A stretch of 64,000 nt of DNA, taken from NCBI GenBank assembly GCA_029210815.1, contig JARGGB010000001.1, positions 1 through 64,000 of the forward strand, written 5' to 3'. A program made the position numbers and the translations under genes. Positions 43,208-51,563 of this stretch are shown here, in pieces. Under the pieces are notes generated by a model. The model saw only the letters and a program-made list of their open reading frames with translations. It was not told the origin of the DNA and did not search any database. How positions within the stretch are numbered: position 1 is the first letter of the stretch; each line of letters begins with the position of its first letter. The stretch is from Candidatus Brevefilum sp. (GTDB taxonomy: Bacteria; Chloroflexota; Anaerolineae; Anaerolineales; Anaerolineaceae).

Positions 43208-43976
43208 ACTCAGCTACTCACCTGGCAGCAGCCTTATGCATCGCCTCTATCCATTGACAAAATTTGCCTGGCTGCTGCTCACGACAATTTTTGCCTTCAT
43301 CGTTAACCGTGCAGAGCTGCTCGCCATCACTGCTTTATTTAGTCTTGTCATGCTATTATTGGTCAAGCCCGATATCTCAAAGGTGAGAGGTTTTCGACTG
43401 GTATTAGCAACAGGACTCACTCTCTTTGCTCTTTATATTCTTTTTGATAAACAAGGAAAAACTCTTTTGGATCCTGGCATCGGTCTTTTGCGGGTTACAT
43501 CGAGCGGATTTAATCTGGGCTTACTCATAAGCAGTCGATTTTTGTTGATTATTTTTAGCAGTTACCTCTTTATCTTGACCACAAAACCCAATGACATTGC
43601 TTATGCTCTGATGAAAATTGGTTTGCCATACCGATATGGATTTATGCTGGTGACCGCATTAAGATTGGCACCCATCCTCGAAGAAGAGGGGCAAACCATT
43701 TATAAGGCACAACTTTTGCGTGGTGTGCGTTATGACCAGGGAAGCGTTTTCAAAATCCTGAATCTCATCAAACAATTCTTGACACCCCTGCTGATAAGCG
43801 CCCTTCGTCGGACGGACAAGCTGGTTTTCAGTATGGAAGGTAGAGGTTTTGGAAGGCAAACTGGACGAACATTTCACAGAAGCCCAAAAGCAACTCAACT
43901 TGATTTATTTATCAGCCTGATTCTGATAGTTTACTTTGCCAGTTTATTATTTTTGAATTATTGGAGAGCCCTATGA
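43200..43976 (+). CDS. ECF transporter transmembrane protein EcfT
   Basis: 258 residues from ATG 43200; GTG 43191 is alternative. Five to six membrane helices, with the coupling-helix region carrying the ALRLAPILEEEGQTIYKAQL segment and ISALRRTDKLVFSMEGRGFG, typical of EcfT/CbiQ proteins. It joins the fused ATPase to the S component. The stop overlaps the next ATG (ATGA). Confidence 0.93.
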   Translation: MHKLSYSPGSSLMHRLYPLTKFAWLLLTTIFAFIVNRAELLAITALFSLVMLLLVKPDISKVRGFRLVLATGLTLFALYILFDKQGKTLLDPGIGLLRVTSSGFNLGLLISSRFLLIIFSSYLFILTTKPNDIAYALMKIGLPYRYGFMLVTALRLAPILEEEGQTIYKAQLLRGVRYDQGSVFKILNLIKQFLTPLLISALRRTDKLVFSMEGRGFGRQTGRTFHRSPKATQLDLFISLILIVYFASLLFLNYWRAL

Positions 43977-44893
43977 AGAAGCACCAATCAAAACCGATTA
44001 CGATTTTTCTCATTGTCTTTACCATTGTGCTGCTTGGTGTGATCATTGCACTTGTCATCACTACAAAACCAATGCCAGTTTCTTTACTGCAAGAATATGG
44101 CTTGGGTTTGCTCTGGGAAGAGGGTTTGGCGATGAACGAATGTGCAGAATGCCATGATTCAGTGGATTTCCACTCCTGCGTAACCTGTCATGACGATCAT
44201 GGGGCTGTTGAACTAACAAATATCCCTTTTTCTGAGATCGTCGAATTAACAGGGGACGTCCCAGATCCAAGCTTTGTAAAGATCCATCAGGTAATTCCAG
44301 ATCAAGAAAATTTAGGAACCCATATCACATTACTCAATTTCTTAGAAATTCACGGTGTCCAGGAGTTTGAAACTGTGACATTCACAACTAATGACGGCGG
44401 ATTAACCACAATTGAATACCAATATCTCGATGAAACGGCGATGTTAGTTCCTTATATTGATGGCGTTCGTTTCATAACAGAAACCATTCATAATTCAACT
44501 TGGCTGAAAGGCATCAACCGGATCACGATTGTTGGGAAAGACAGACCCCTCACGATTGATGGTGAATCGACTTCGATTGGAAGATTGTTATTAGGCGATA
44601 CAATGCGGTTAACGGTCGAAGGATCAAATGTCATGCTTTCCGATGAGACTGGGAACCTGAGCCGTGCTATGGTTGCAAACTGGGTAGAAGGGCCTCGACT
44701 TTTGGACCTATTAAGAACTAAATCTCCAGATGGAATTTTAATTACAGGTGTGAATGGTGATGTCACAGAATTGACAGCTGATGAAATTCAAAATGCAATC
44801 ATTGCAATTGTGAAAGATGAGGTTACCCTCGTTTTACCAGATCGAGGAAGAAGTGCCTGGCCAACTCAAATTGTAGAAATAGAGTCATATTAG
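43973..44893 (+). CDS. Membrane-anchored two-haem c-type protein with SUOX-like domains
   Basis: 306 residues from ATG 43973, seven bases after GGAG. An N-terminal membrane helix (8-31) is followed by two CXXCH haem-c sites, CAECH (57-61) and CVTCH (69-73). The remaining 230 residues contain two segments resembling the SUOX-like domains of the S component (FTTNDGGLTTIEY region; GPRLLDLLRTKSPDGILITG). It would face outside. A haem protein inside a vitamin-uptake operon is odd and suggests redox handling of the ligand or of the cofactor. Confidence 0.8.
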   Translation: MKKHQSKPITIFLIVFTIVLLGVIIALVITTKPMPVSLLQEYGLGLLWEEGLAMNECAECHDSVDFHSCVTCHDDHGAVELTNIPFSEIVELTGDVPDPSFVKIHQVIPDQENLGTHITLLNFLEIHGVQEFETVTFTTNDGGLTTIEYQYLDETAMLVPYIDGVRFITETIHNSTWLKGINRITIVGKDRPLTIDGESTSIGRLLLGDTMRLTVEGSNVMLSDETGNLSRAMVANWVEGPRLLDLLRTKSPDGILITGVNGDVTELTADEIQNAIIAIVKDEVTLVLPDRGRSAWPTQIVEIESY

Positions 44894-44895
44894 AA

Positions 44896-46026
44896 ATGTT
44901 AAAAAACAAAACCAAAATTATTCTATTGCTGTTCTTTGTTTTCTTTCTTTCTTCCTGTGGACCTGCCTGGGAAATTAATGTCATTGAAGATGGACGCAAT
45001 ACTGGCGTAATCAATCAAGAAAGTTTCGAATTCTACGACGATAATTACAAGGATGAGACCAGTGAAATCCCCCTGGGTCAAACGCTATATGACATAGGCT
45101 ACACGCTCATCGATGAAATCACATTCAAATCGGAAAGCGACTCAAGCGTGACATATGTTTGGGACGAAATGGGCGAGACAGCTGTAATTCAGGGATCCGG
45201 TGAGATCACACTGGAAGATGGCACAAAGATATCAGCGGATCAAATTGAAATTGAAACACCTTCAATTTCCAGTTATTACTCCATTATGGATATTGCGCCG
45301 ACCATCGCCTACGCCTTTAATTTGCCAGAATTACCGGATACCAAAGGCCAGGTCCGTTTGACCGAATCAGGCGTATGGGATCATGCTGTTATGATTTTCC
45401 TGGATGGCCTTAATTACGACATCCTCACATCATTAATTGATACAGGGAAATTACCTTTTTTTAAACAATTAAACGGGATTCAACAGGGAATAACAGTATT
45501 TCCACCCATTACAACATCCTCATCAGCAGCGCTTCTAACCGGTACACCGCCAAAAGAGAATGGCGTTTATGGTTATGGGTACCGCACAACCACAACTACA
45601 ACGCTTTTCGACCTTTTTGCAGAACAAGGTAAATCGGTAACTGCCGTAGAAGGACACAGCCTGGCTTTCAATTTGAGAAATGCGGAGACAATTTTGAGCG
45701 GTGATCGGGATGAAAATGGCTTCACGAATGACAATGTCTTTGAAAACAGCCTTGAAGTCATCCGCTCGAATATGCCAGATTTGCTTTATATCCATTTTCA
45801 TGACATCGATGAAATGGGGCATCAATACGGACCTTTTTCTTCAGAATACGAAACAGCCATCATCCAGGTCGACAGCTATTTGGAAGAGATTTTTACAAGG
45901 CTGCCAGAAGACACCCTGATCACAATCTTTGGTGACCATGGCATGCACAAAACAGAAGACGGCGGAAACCATGGCACCTTAACAGCCGCCGATCTAATTA
46001 TTCCCATCATTTTTATCGAAAAGTAA
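44896..46026 (+). CDS. Lipoprotein phosphodiesterase/nucleotide pyrophosphatase-like
   Basis: 376 residues. The lipobox LSSC places the lipidated Cys at 21. Residues about 25-125 may be another SUOX-like domain (weak). From about 165 it is alkaline phosphatase superfamily: metal Asp in VMIFLDGLNYD, likely nucleophile in PPITTSSSAALL, HDIDEMGHQYG, FGDHGMHK and a final GNHGT His. Enzymes of this type split phosphodiester or pyrophosphate bonds of nucleotides and cofactors, so it may trim a phosphorylated or nucleotide-linked precursor before ECF uptake. Confidence 0.85.
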   Translation: MLKNKTKIILLLFFVFFLSSCGPAWEINVIEDGRNTGVINQESFEFYDDNYKDETSEIPLGQTLYDIGYTLIDEITFKSESDSSVTYVWDEMGETAVIQGSGEITLEDGTKISADQIEIETPSISSYYSIMDIAPTIAYAFNLPELPDTKGQVRLTESGVWDHAVMIFLDGLNYDILTSLIDTGKLPFFKQLNGIQQGITVFPPITTSSSAALLTGTPPKENGVYGYGYRTTTTTTLFDLFAEQGKSVTAVEGHSLAFNLRNAETILSGDRDENGFTNDNVFENSLEVIRSNMPDLLYIHFHDIDEMGHQYGPFSSEYETAIIQVDSYLEEIFTRLPEDTLITIFGDHGMHKTEDGGNHGTLTAADLIIPIIFIEK

Positions 46027-46036
46027 AGGAGTTGAT

Positions 46037-46531
46037 ATGGTTAAAGTCAAGCAACAAAAAGTAAATATTCCAAAATGGGTATTACTGATATGCATTTCCA
46101 TGCTGCTCACCGCCTGCGGTGGAACGCCTAAAGTTGAATGGGAGCTCTCCATTTCAGGCGATGTGAACAATCCAACAACATTTTCATTCGCCCAGTTGGC
46201 CGAAATGGAACTGGTTGATTTGAATGAAGTGCTCATGGAAAAATCACGGGGAGAAGACGAAGTCCGTTCTTTTAGCGGTGTTCCCCTTGCCTTACTTTTA
46301 GAAAAAGTTGGTGCCCCGGATGATATCAGCACAATTACCGCAATCGCAGCCGACGGTTACGCTATTGAAATCAGCAAAGACGAAATGGTCGATGGCATTG
46401 TCGCCCTCAAACAATCCGGCGAATGGATTGTCGATGCTGATCCAGACGCTGGTCCCATTCGATTGGTTTTCCCAACAACACCAGCCAATCGTTGGGTTTT
46501 TCAAATAAACGAGATTATTGTCAACAAATAA
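46037..46531 (+). CDS. Lipoprotein with SUOX-like (molybdopterin-binding-fold) domain
   Basis: 164 residues; lipobox LLTAC gives Cys27. The mature domain has WELSISGDVNNPTTFSFAQL, RSFSGVPLALLLEKVGAP and AADGYAIEISKDEM, the pattern of the sulfite-oxidase middle domain, without the Cys that ligates Mo in true enzymes. Probably an extracellular binding protein for the adjacent ECF transporter. AAAGGAG precedes the start. Confidence 0.82.
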   Translation: MVKVKQQKVNIPKWVLLICISMLLTACGGTPKVEWELSISGDVNNPTTFSFAQLAEMELVDLNEVLMEKSRGEDEVRSFSGVPLALLLEKVGAPDDISTITAIAADGYAIEISKDEMVDGIVALKQSGEWIVDADPDAGPIRLVFPTTPANRWVFQINEIIVNK

Positions 46532-46559
46532 CAACAATCAATATCAAGAAAGGACCATC

Positions 46560-46982
46560 ATGAAAAAATCAATCTTATTCACAAGTCTGTTTATTCTAAT
46601 TACCTTACTCGCTGCATGCAGTCAAACGCCAGAAGCAGTGGTAACGGAAACCGCCGTCCTGACAGTAGGATCAGAAGAATTTTCGCTGTCAGAATTAGAA
46701 GCTTATGAGACGGTGTCCGCCGACTATACTAACAAGGATGGTGAAACATCTACCTTCGAAGGTGTTGCGCTCACTGACATTTTGCAGGACGCCAACCTCA
46801 TCGATGGAGATACCCTCGTCTTTACAGCTTCAGACGGCTATGAAGCAGAATTGCCGCTTGAAGAAGCCTTGAGCTGTGCAAATTGTATTGTTGCCTTCGA
46901 TGACGACATTCTACGCATGGTTATGCCTGATATGTCAAGCAAACTTCAGGTCAAAGATGTCATAAAAATCAGCGTGAAATAG
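46560..46982 (+). CDS. Second SUOX-like lipoprotein
   Basis: 140 residues from ATG 46560 (AAAGGA just upstream; the upstream GTG-like start at 46518 would spoil the signal peptide). Lipobox LAAC, Cys20. The mature part resembles the preceding protein: FEGVALTDILQDANL and ASDGYEAELPLEEAL. It has two Cys (CANC) near residue 110. A paralogous binding protein is likely. Confidence 0.82.
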   Translation: MKKSILFTSLFILITLLAACSQTPEAVVTETAVLTVGSEEFSLSELEAYETVSADYTNKDGETSTFEGVALTDILQDANLIDGDTLVFTASDGYEAELPLEEALSCANCIVAFDDDILRMVMPDMSSKLQVKDVIKISVK

Positions 46983-46998
46983 CATAAAGTAAAAGGAA

Positions 46999-47033
46999 GA
47001 GATCAGACTGGCTAATATCACCAGTCTGATCTC
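46999..47033 (+). terminator. Strong hairpin between SUOX-like lipoprotein and metV
   Basis: GAGATCAGACTGG (46999-47011) pairs exactly with CCAGTCTGATCTC (47021-47033). No long T run follows. It ends eight bases before metV, leaving no room for a usual ribosome site. Confidence 0.6.
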
Positions 47034-47041
47034 AATTAATT

Positions 47042-47482
47042 ATGCCAATCATCACACCTTCAAGGCGCTGGCAGCAGGCTTATTATCCCTTTAAAAAACG
47101 CAGTCTGCCTGAAAAAATTGAAGAAAACATTGAAAGAACTGTCAAAGGTGTTTTATGGGGATGCCGGATGTGCGGGAATTGCCTGCTCCAGGAAACGGCT
47201 TTCATTTGTCCCATGGCATGTCCCAAAGGGCTGCGTAATGGACCTTGCGGCGGTTCATCACCGGACCATTGCTGCGTCGATGAATCTCGACCCTGTATTT
47301 GGTATGAAATCTATCGAAGAGCAGAAAACATGGGTCGACTTGACAAACTACTTGAAGTGCTGCCGCCGTTGGACTGGGACAAAACCGGCACATCTGCATT
47401 AAGAGATGTTTACGAAAAGGCACATGAAATTGGATTATTAAAAATTGTGTCCAAGACAACGCATTCGTCCTCTGAAGAATGA
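47042..47482 (+). CDS. metV: MetV-type iron-sulfur partner of methylene-THF reductase
   Basis: 146 residues with a dense Cys cluster (C41, C44, C47, C56, C60, C69, C77, C78, C85; CRMCGNCLLQ, CPMACPKGLRNGPCGG), the pattern of MetV and MTHFR C-terminal domains of acetogens. It binds FeS/zinc and teams with MetF to reduce methylene-THF. No Shine-Dalgarno is seen, since the hairpin ends eight bases upstream. metF follows 24 bases later. Confidence 0.9.
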   Translation: MPIITPSRRWQQAYYPFKKRSLPEKIEENIERTVKGVLWGCRMCGNCLLQETAFICPMACPKGLRNGPCGGSSPDHCCVDESRPCIWYEIYRRAENMGRLDKLLEVLPPLDWDKTGTSALRDVYEKAHEIGLLKIVSKTTHSSSEE

Positions 47483-47506
47483 AAGCGGGGTTGGGATCGT
47501 TTCTTC

Positions 47507-48472
47507 ATGGAGATCCGTCAACCGGCTTGGTGGGATGGGGATTCACAATACCACCCCGCACCACACCATGAACCCGTTTCGAAATTTGAGAAAAAGCTTA
47601 CTGAAGGCAGTTTTGTAGTCACCTGCGAACTCGTCCCCCCCTTATCCAGTGACTATGCATCTCTAAAGAATAAAATCACAAAACTAACAAACATTGTTGA
47701 TGCAATTAATATTACAGACAGTGCTTCAGCAATACCACGTTTATCACCAATGACGTGCGCCATCGAAATGCTCGAATTAGGCATTGAGCCAATACTGCAA
47801 ATGGCAGCCAGGGACCGAACACGACTCAGCCTTCAATCCGACCTGATTGGTGCTTCCGCTTCTGGTATTCGCAATATCCTGCTAATTACCGGCGACCATC
47901 CTAACAAAGGTAAAAAACCTTTCAGTAAAATGGATATCTGGGATTATGACAGCATCCAGGCAGCATGGATTGCAAGAAAATTGAGAGATGAACAAATCTA
48001 TTTAGATGGTCGAAAGGTTTCCAATCCACCAAGCTACTTTATTGGTTCAGCCGCATCGCCTAATGCATCGGAGCCGAGGTACCAGGCGATCCGCATGGAG
48101 AAAAAGATCAATGCTGGTACACAATTTTTCCAAACAAATTTAATTTTTGACAAAGCAAGATTTGAATCCTACCTGGAAGCACTTGATAAGCGTAATCTCT
48201 TGGGCAAAATGCACCTCATTGCTGGTATAACAGCCATTCGAAGTATTAACGCCGCCAAGTTCATGAACGATTTGCCAGGGATCGAAGTGCCTGATAAAAT
48301 TATTAAGCGACTCTTGAGTGCAAAAGACATCAAAAAAGAAGGCTATCTGATTTGTTTGGAGTTGATTGGAAAAATTAGATCCCTCCCTGGCATTCAGGGT
48401 ATCCACTTCATGGCAATTGATGATCCTGAAAGCATTAAGAGTTTGATTGTCGACAGCCATTTGAAAAATTAA
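47507..48472 (+). CDS. metF: Methylenetetrahydrofolate reductase
   Basis: 321 residues. The barrel pattern of MetF is visible: TCELVPPLSSDYASL, INITDSASAIPRLSPM, ILLITGDHPNKGK, YFIGSAASPNA, FFQTNLIFD and HLIAGITAIRS. It would make methyl-THF in methionine synthesis or a Wood-Ljungdahl methyl branch; FAD/FMN use is family knowledge. Pairing with MetV suggests the ferredoxin/NADH-linked acetogen type rather than the E. coli type. Confidence 0.93.
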   Translation: MEIRQPAWWDGDSQYHPAPHHEPVSKFEKKLTEGSFVVTCELVPPLSSDYASLKNKITKLTNIVDAINITDSASAIPRLSPMTCAIEMLELGIEPILQMAARDRTRLSLQSDLIGASASGIRNILLITGDHPNKGKKPFSKMDIWDYDSIQAAWIARKLRDEQIYLDGRKVSNPPSYFIGSAASPNASEPRYQAIRMEKKINAGTQFFQTNLIFDKARFESYLEALDKRNLLGKMHLIAGITAIRSINAAKFMNDLPGIEVPDKIIKRLLSAKDIKKEGYLICLELIGKIRSLPGIQGIHFMAIDDPESIKSLIVDSHLKN

Positions 48473-48768
48473 ATCAATTGAACCAGATAAGGTCTAAATC
48501 CAGGGCAATCGCAAAGTTGATTATCTAGGAGCCAATCAACAATTTTTCGGTTTATTAGGATGCATTATAACAACAAATATTCTTTCTCCGGCTGCCACAG
48601 CGGTCAGCCCCTACAAAGATATCCTATTTAATTCCGAATTAAGTAAATGTAATAAAGTGTTTTACGGGTGGGGCTCTATCCCCACCCATCTTTATTGATA
48701 AAAACTAAAAGAAAATTGTATATATTGACTATGCGATCGCCCTAGGTCTAAATCATTTCAGTTTCTTG
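48473..48768 (+). other. Non-coding spacer with two GC-rich inverted repeats
   Basis: Nothing coding is seen here. GGCTG and CAGCC enclose CC/GG pairs around 48592-48612 (a hairpin with one bulge), followed by CAGCCCCTACAAAG. GGGTGGGG (48666-48673) pairs with CCCCACCC (48680-48687), a strong hairpin with a weak T-rich tail that may terminate metF. The GC-rich blocks stand out from AT-rich surroundings and look like interspersed repeat remnants. Confidence 0.5.
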
Positions 48769-48796
48769 TTGACAAAAAACGTAGTATCATTAGAAT
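48769..48796 (+). promoter_or_regulatory. Sigma-70 promoter of the cobalamin-riboswitch operon
   Basis: TTGACA (48769-48774) and TAGAAT (48791-48796), spacer 16, just before the riboswitch. Confidence 0.75.
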
Positions 48797-48810
48797 GATT
48801 AATAAATAAA

Positions 48811-48973
48811 TAAGCCATAAAGGGTGCACCTCCTGCCCGGATGCAAGGTGCACAATGGGGGAAGCTGGTGAAAGTCCAGCACTGTCCCGCAACGGTAACA
48901 CCATTGGTGAAGTCCGATAACCCGCCCTTTATGACCCAAAACACTTCGTGGAAAGGCAGTTTGGGTATCGGAT
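48811..48973 (+). promoter_or_regulatory. Cobalamin (B12) riboswitch
   Basis: P1 is CATAAAGGG (48816-48824) with CCCTTTATG (48925-48933). The conserved core GCTGGTGAAAGTCCAGCACT (48864-48883) followed by GTCCCGCAACGG and then AGTCCGATAACCCGCC (48911-48926) is diagnostic. Downstream GGGTATCGGA (48964-48973) can pair with TCCGATAACCC of the aptamer, an alternative fold. A terminator at 49027-49055 completes the switch. Expected: B12 binding reduces expression. Confidence 0.95.
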
Positions 48974-49026
48974 TTTATTAAATAGTTCCGACCTCATCCT
49001 GTCGCCCAACCTGGGCGTTATGATTT

Positions 49027-49055
49027 AACGACCTTTTCACGAAAAGGTCGTTTTT
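49027..49055 (+). terminator. Intrinsic terminator of the cobalamin riboswitch
   Basis: CGACCTTTT (49029-49037) pairs with AAAAGGTCG (49042-49050), then TTTTT. It lies between aptamer and the first gene. Confidence 0.9.
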
Positions 49056-49076
49056 AATTAGAAAAGGATTTGCGCT

Positions 49077-51563
49077 GTGACAAAAACCATTCTTAAAACT
49101 GTTTTCATAATTTTTACTGCAGTTACTTTATTGACCGCCACCGTGCCTGGTGTGGTTGCTAATCCCACACAAAAGCATTCTCACCAGGAAAATCTACAAA
49201 CGCACATTGAAAGGGCATTTACTTACCTCGAAACCCAAATCAATCAAGATGGCGGCCTTCGTTGGATCGAAGAAACATCAAGCGTCCCCGCCACAATTCG
49301 CACAATTTTAGCACTGGCCGCAAATCATTACCCACAGGACTATCTAAAATCCCCTTCAGGAAAGCTGCCCATTGATTTCCTGTCGATTTCCATTTACGAC
49401 TGGGTCAACCAGTCTGACAGTGAATCACATGCTTTTAATGTCGCAAGAGCCGGCCAACTCCTTACTGCAATTGCTGCTGCGAATAAAAATCCGAGGCATT
49501 TTGGTCAGGATCCTGTTGATTTTATTTACGAAATCAACAGCCGCTACGATTCAACGACGGGTGTTTATGGTGATGCAGCAGGAGAAAACGTGACGGATCA
49601 GGTTTGGGCAATCCTGGGATTGGCCGCCAATAATGCTTCAATTCCAACGGATGCCATTGATTGGCTTGTCCGTGCTCAAAATGAGGACGGCAGCTGGAAC
49701 GATGGGTTTGGCGGTTTCCTTGATATGACACCTTTAGCAGTTATGGCATTAACCGCATCTGACCATGACAACGCAAACCTACCTGACATTCAAAATGCGA
49801 TCGGTTTTCTAAAAAACAATCAACAAAACAATGGCGGATGGCAAACACAATGGGATTCGACCACCAATGCCAACACGACAGGTTTGATCCTTCAGGCAAT
49901 AAGCGCAGTAGGTGATAATCCTCTGGATGAAACCTGGCTAAAAGATGGTGCTGATCCCTTCCAAGCACTTCTCGCATTGCAAAAAGAAGATGGAATGATT
50001 GGCGGTGAGTATGGAAACGCATATTCAACAGCCGAAGCTTTGCTTGGTCTGTCAGGGCAACCGCTTTATGCTTTAGGCTATGTCAAACGAGCAAACCATG
50101 CATTTGATTACATCATTGAAAGCCAGGGACCAGATGGCGGTTGGGAAACCATTGGGCAAACCATTGATGTCATTTTGGCTTTACGAGCCGCCGGATGGGA
50201 TCCGAATACCATAACCAAAAACGAAAAAAGCCCTTCGGATTACATTGCCAATAACCTGGAATCTTATCTTGAAAATGGTCCGGATGCACTTGGGAAGCTC
50301 AACCTTGGTTTGGTCGCAAGCGGCAAAAATCCAAGGATGTTTGCTGGCAAGAACCCAATAGCAATGCTCCTGGAGACGTATGATCCAAATTTAAATGCCT
50401 TTGGTGATGCTAACAACACCTGGCACCAGGCAATGGCTATCCTTGGGCTTGCTGCAGCAGGTGAAGTAATTCCAGATGGTGCAGTTGATACTTTGAATTC
50501 ACTTCAAACGGAAAACGGCGGCTGGGAATATGCCGCAGGCACTGGCATCTGGTCTGATAATACTGCCTTGGCAATCCAGGCATTATTGGCAGCAAATGTC
50601 AGCAAGGAGGACCCAAGTATCAAGATGGGATTAACTTACATCACCGAAATGCAATTAGAGGATGGCAGTTGGGGTGATACAAGCACAACAGCCTTCGTCT
50701 TGATGGCACTTAATGCCCTGGATGAATCTAGTTCTGAATGGAAAACCGAGAATAACCTGAGCCCATTGCCAAGTTTACTTTCCTATCAGAAACCAAACGG
50801 CGCTTTCGTTTACTCATGGGACTACCCGGACGATAATTTGATGGCGACAACAGCATCTTTGCTGGCTCTGTTTGATGGAAGTTACCTGGTAACGCCTCCT
50901 GAAACAAAGCCCTATACTGCTTTGATTATCGACCCAAATCAACAGGGAGAAATCATAACCAAATGCATCCCCCTAAATGAAGACACCACTTCTGGAATGA
51001 CGCTTTTAGATTCCTCTGGATTGACCGTGGATTCGGAAGGTGGATTTATTAACGCTATTGAAGGATTCAAAAATCCTAAAAATGGTACCCTGTACTGGTC
51101 TTACTGGTATTGGGATGGAAGAGAATGGCAGTTTTATGAAACCGGTGCAGCTCAAACAGAAGTTGTTCCTGGCAGCATCCAGGCATGGTTCCTGACGAGT
51201 TGGGAACAATTCCCATCCAAACCGCCCACATACGGTACAAACTTAAGTGAAATTTGCGGAACAGATGTATTAAAAAATTATCAAGCCCAAACCTATCTTA
51301 ACTACGGAGATCTCTTTAAATCTCAAGAAGGTAATTTTATTCAACAAGGTACACCACAATCACCACAAATTAATGAACTCTCTTCAACTGAGAGCTTTGT
51401 GACAGAAACGCCAGATTTGATGGGAGAACATACACAAAATGAGGTGAAGCTTGAGGATGAAGAAGCAGAGCAATTTAATACCCTCCCTCTTGTAATCCTT
51501 GCAGCCTTCGGAATTCTCCTGGCAGCTTTCCTTTATTTCAAGTACATCCGAAAGACGTCATGA
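49077..51563 (+). CDS. Transcobalamin/intrinsic-factor-like surface protein
   Basis: 828 residues, GTG start after AAAAGG. Signal peptide 1-29. Residues about 40-600 are alpha/alpha-barrel repeats of the prenyltransferase/terpene-cyclase type (NEDGSWNDGFGGFLD, NNGGWQTQWD, GPDGGWETIG, ENGGWEYAAGTG, EDGSWGDTST). Residues about 610-730 match the DUF4430/transcobalamin beta domain (SGMTLLDSSGLTV, AIEGFKNPKNGTLYWSYWYW, VVPGSIQAWFLTSW). An acidic spacer leads to a membrane helix (802-822) and short basic tail. Animal intrinsic factor and transcobalamin have the same two-domain plan and bind B12 between the domains. With the B12 riboswitch and the ECF transporter next to it, it is probably a surface B12 or corrinoid capture protein. 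Confidence 0.85.
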   Translation: MTKTILKTVFIIFTAVTLLTATVPGVVANPTQKHSHQENLQTHIERAFTYLETQINQDGGLRWIEETSSVPATIRTILALAANHYPQDYLKSPSGKLPIDFLSISIYDWVNQSDSESHAFNVARAGQLLTAIAAANKNPRHFGQDPVDFIYEINSRYDSTTGVYGDAAGENVTDQVWAILGLAANNASIPTDAIDWLVRAQNEDGSWNDGFGGFLDMTPLAVMALTASDHDNANLPDIQNAIGFLKNNQQNNGGWQTQWDSTTNANTTGLILQAISAVGDNPLDETWLKDGADPFQALLALQKEDGMIGGEYGNAYSTAEALLGLSGQPLYALGYVKRANHAFDYIIESQGPDGGWETIGQTIDVILALRAAGWDPNTITKNEKSPSDYIANNLESYLENGPDALGKLNLGLVASGKNPRMFAGKNPIAMLLETYDPNLNAFGDANNTWHQAMAILGLAAAGEVIPDGAVDTLNSLQTENGGWEYAAGTGIWSDNTALAIQALLAANVSKEDPSIKMGLTYITEMQLEDGSWGDTSTTAFVLMALNALDESSSEWKTENNLSPLPSLLSYQKPNGAFVYSWDYPDDNLMATTASLLALFDGSYLVTPPETKPYTALIIDPNQQGEIITKCIPLNEDTTSGMTLLDSSGLTVDSEGGFINAIEGFKNPKNGTLYWSYWYWDGREWQFYETGAAQTEVVPGSIQAWFLTSWEQFPSKPPTYGTNLSEICGTDVLKNYQAQTYLNYGDLFKSQEGNFIQQGTPQSPQINELSSTESFVTETPDLMGEHTQNEVKLEDEEAEQFNTLPLVILAAFGILLAAFLYFKYIRKTS

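Noticed and set aside
48734-48739. GCGATCGC-like palindrome near 48733
   Set aside because: A single octamer palindrome with no array or neighbouring feature; likely chance.
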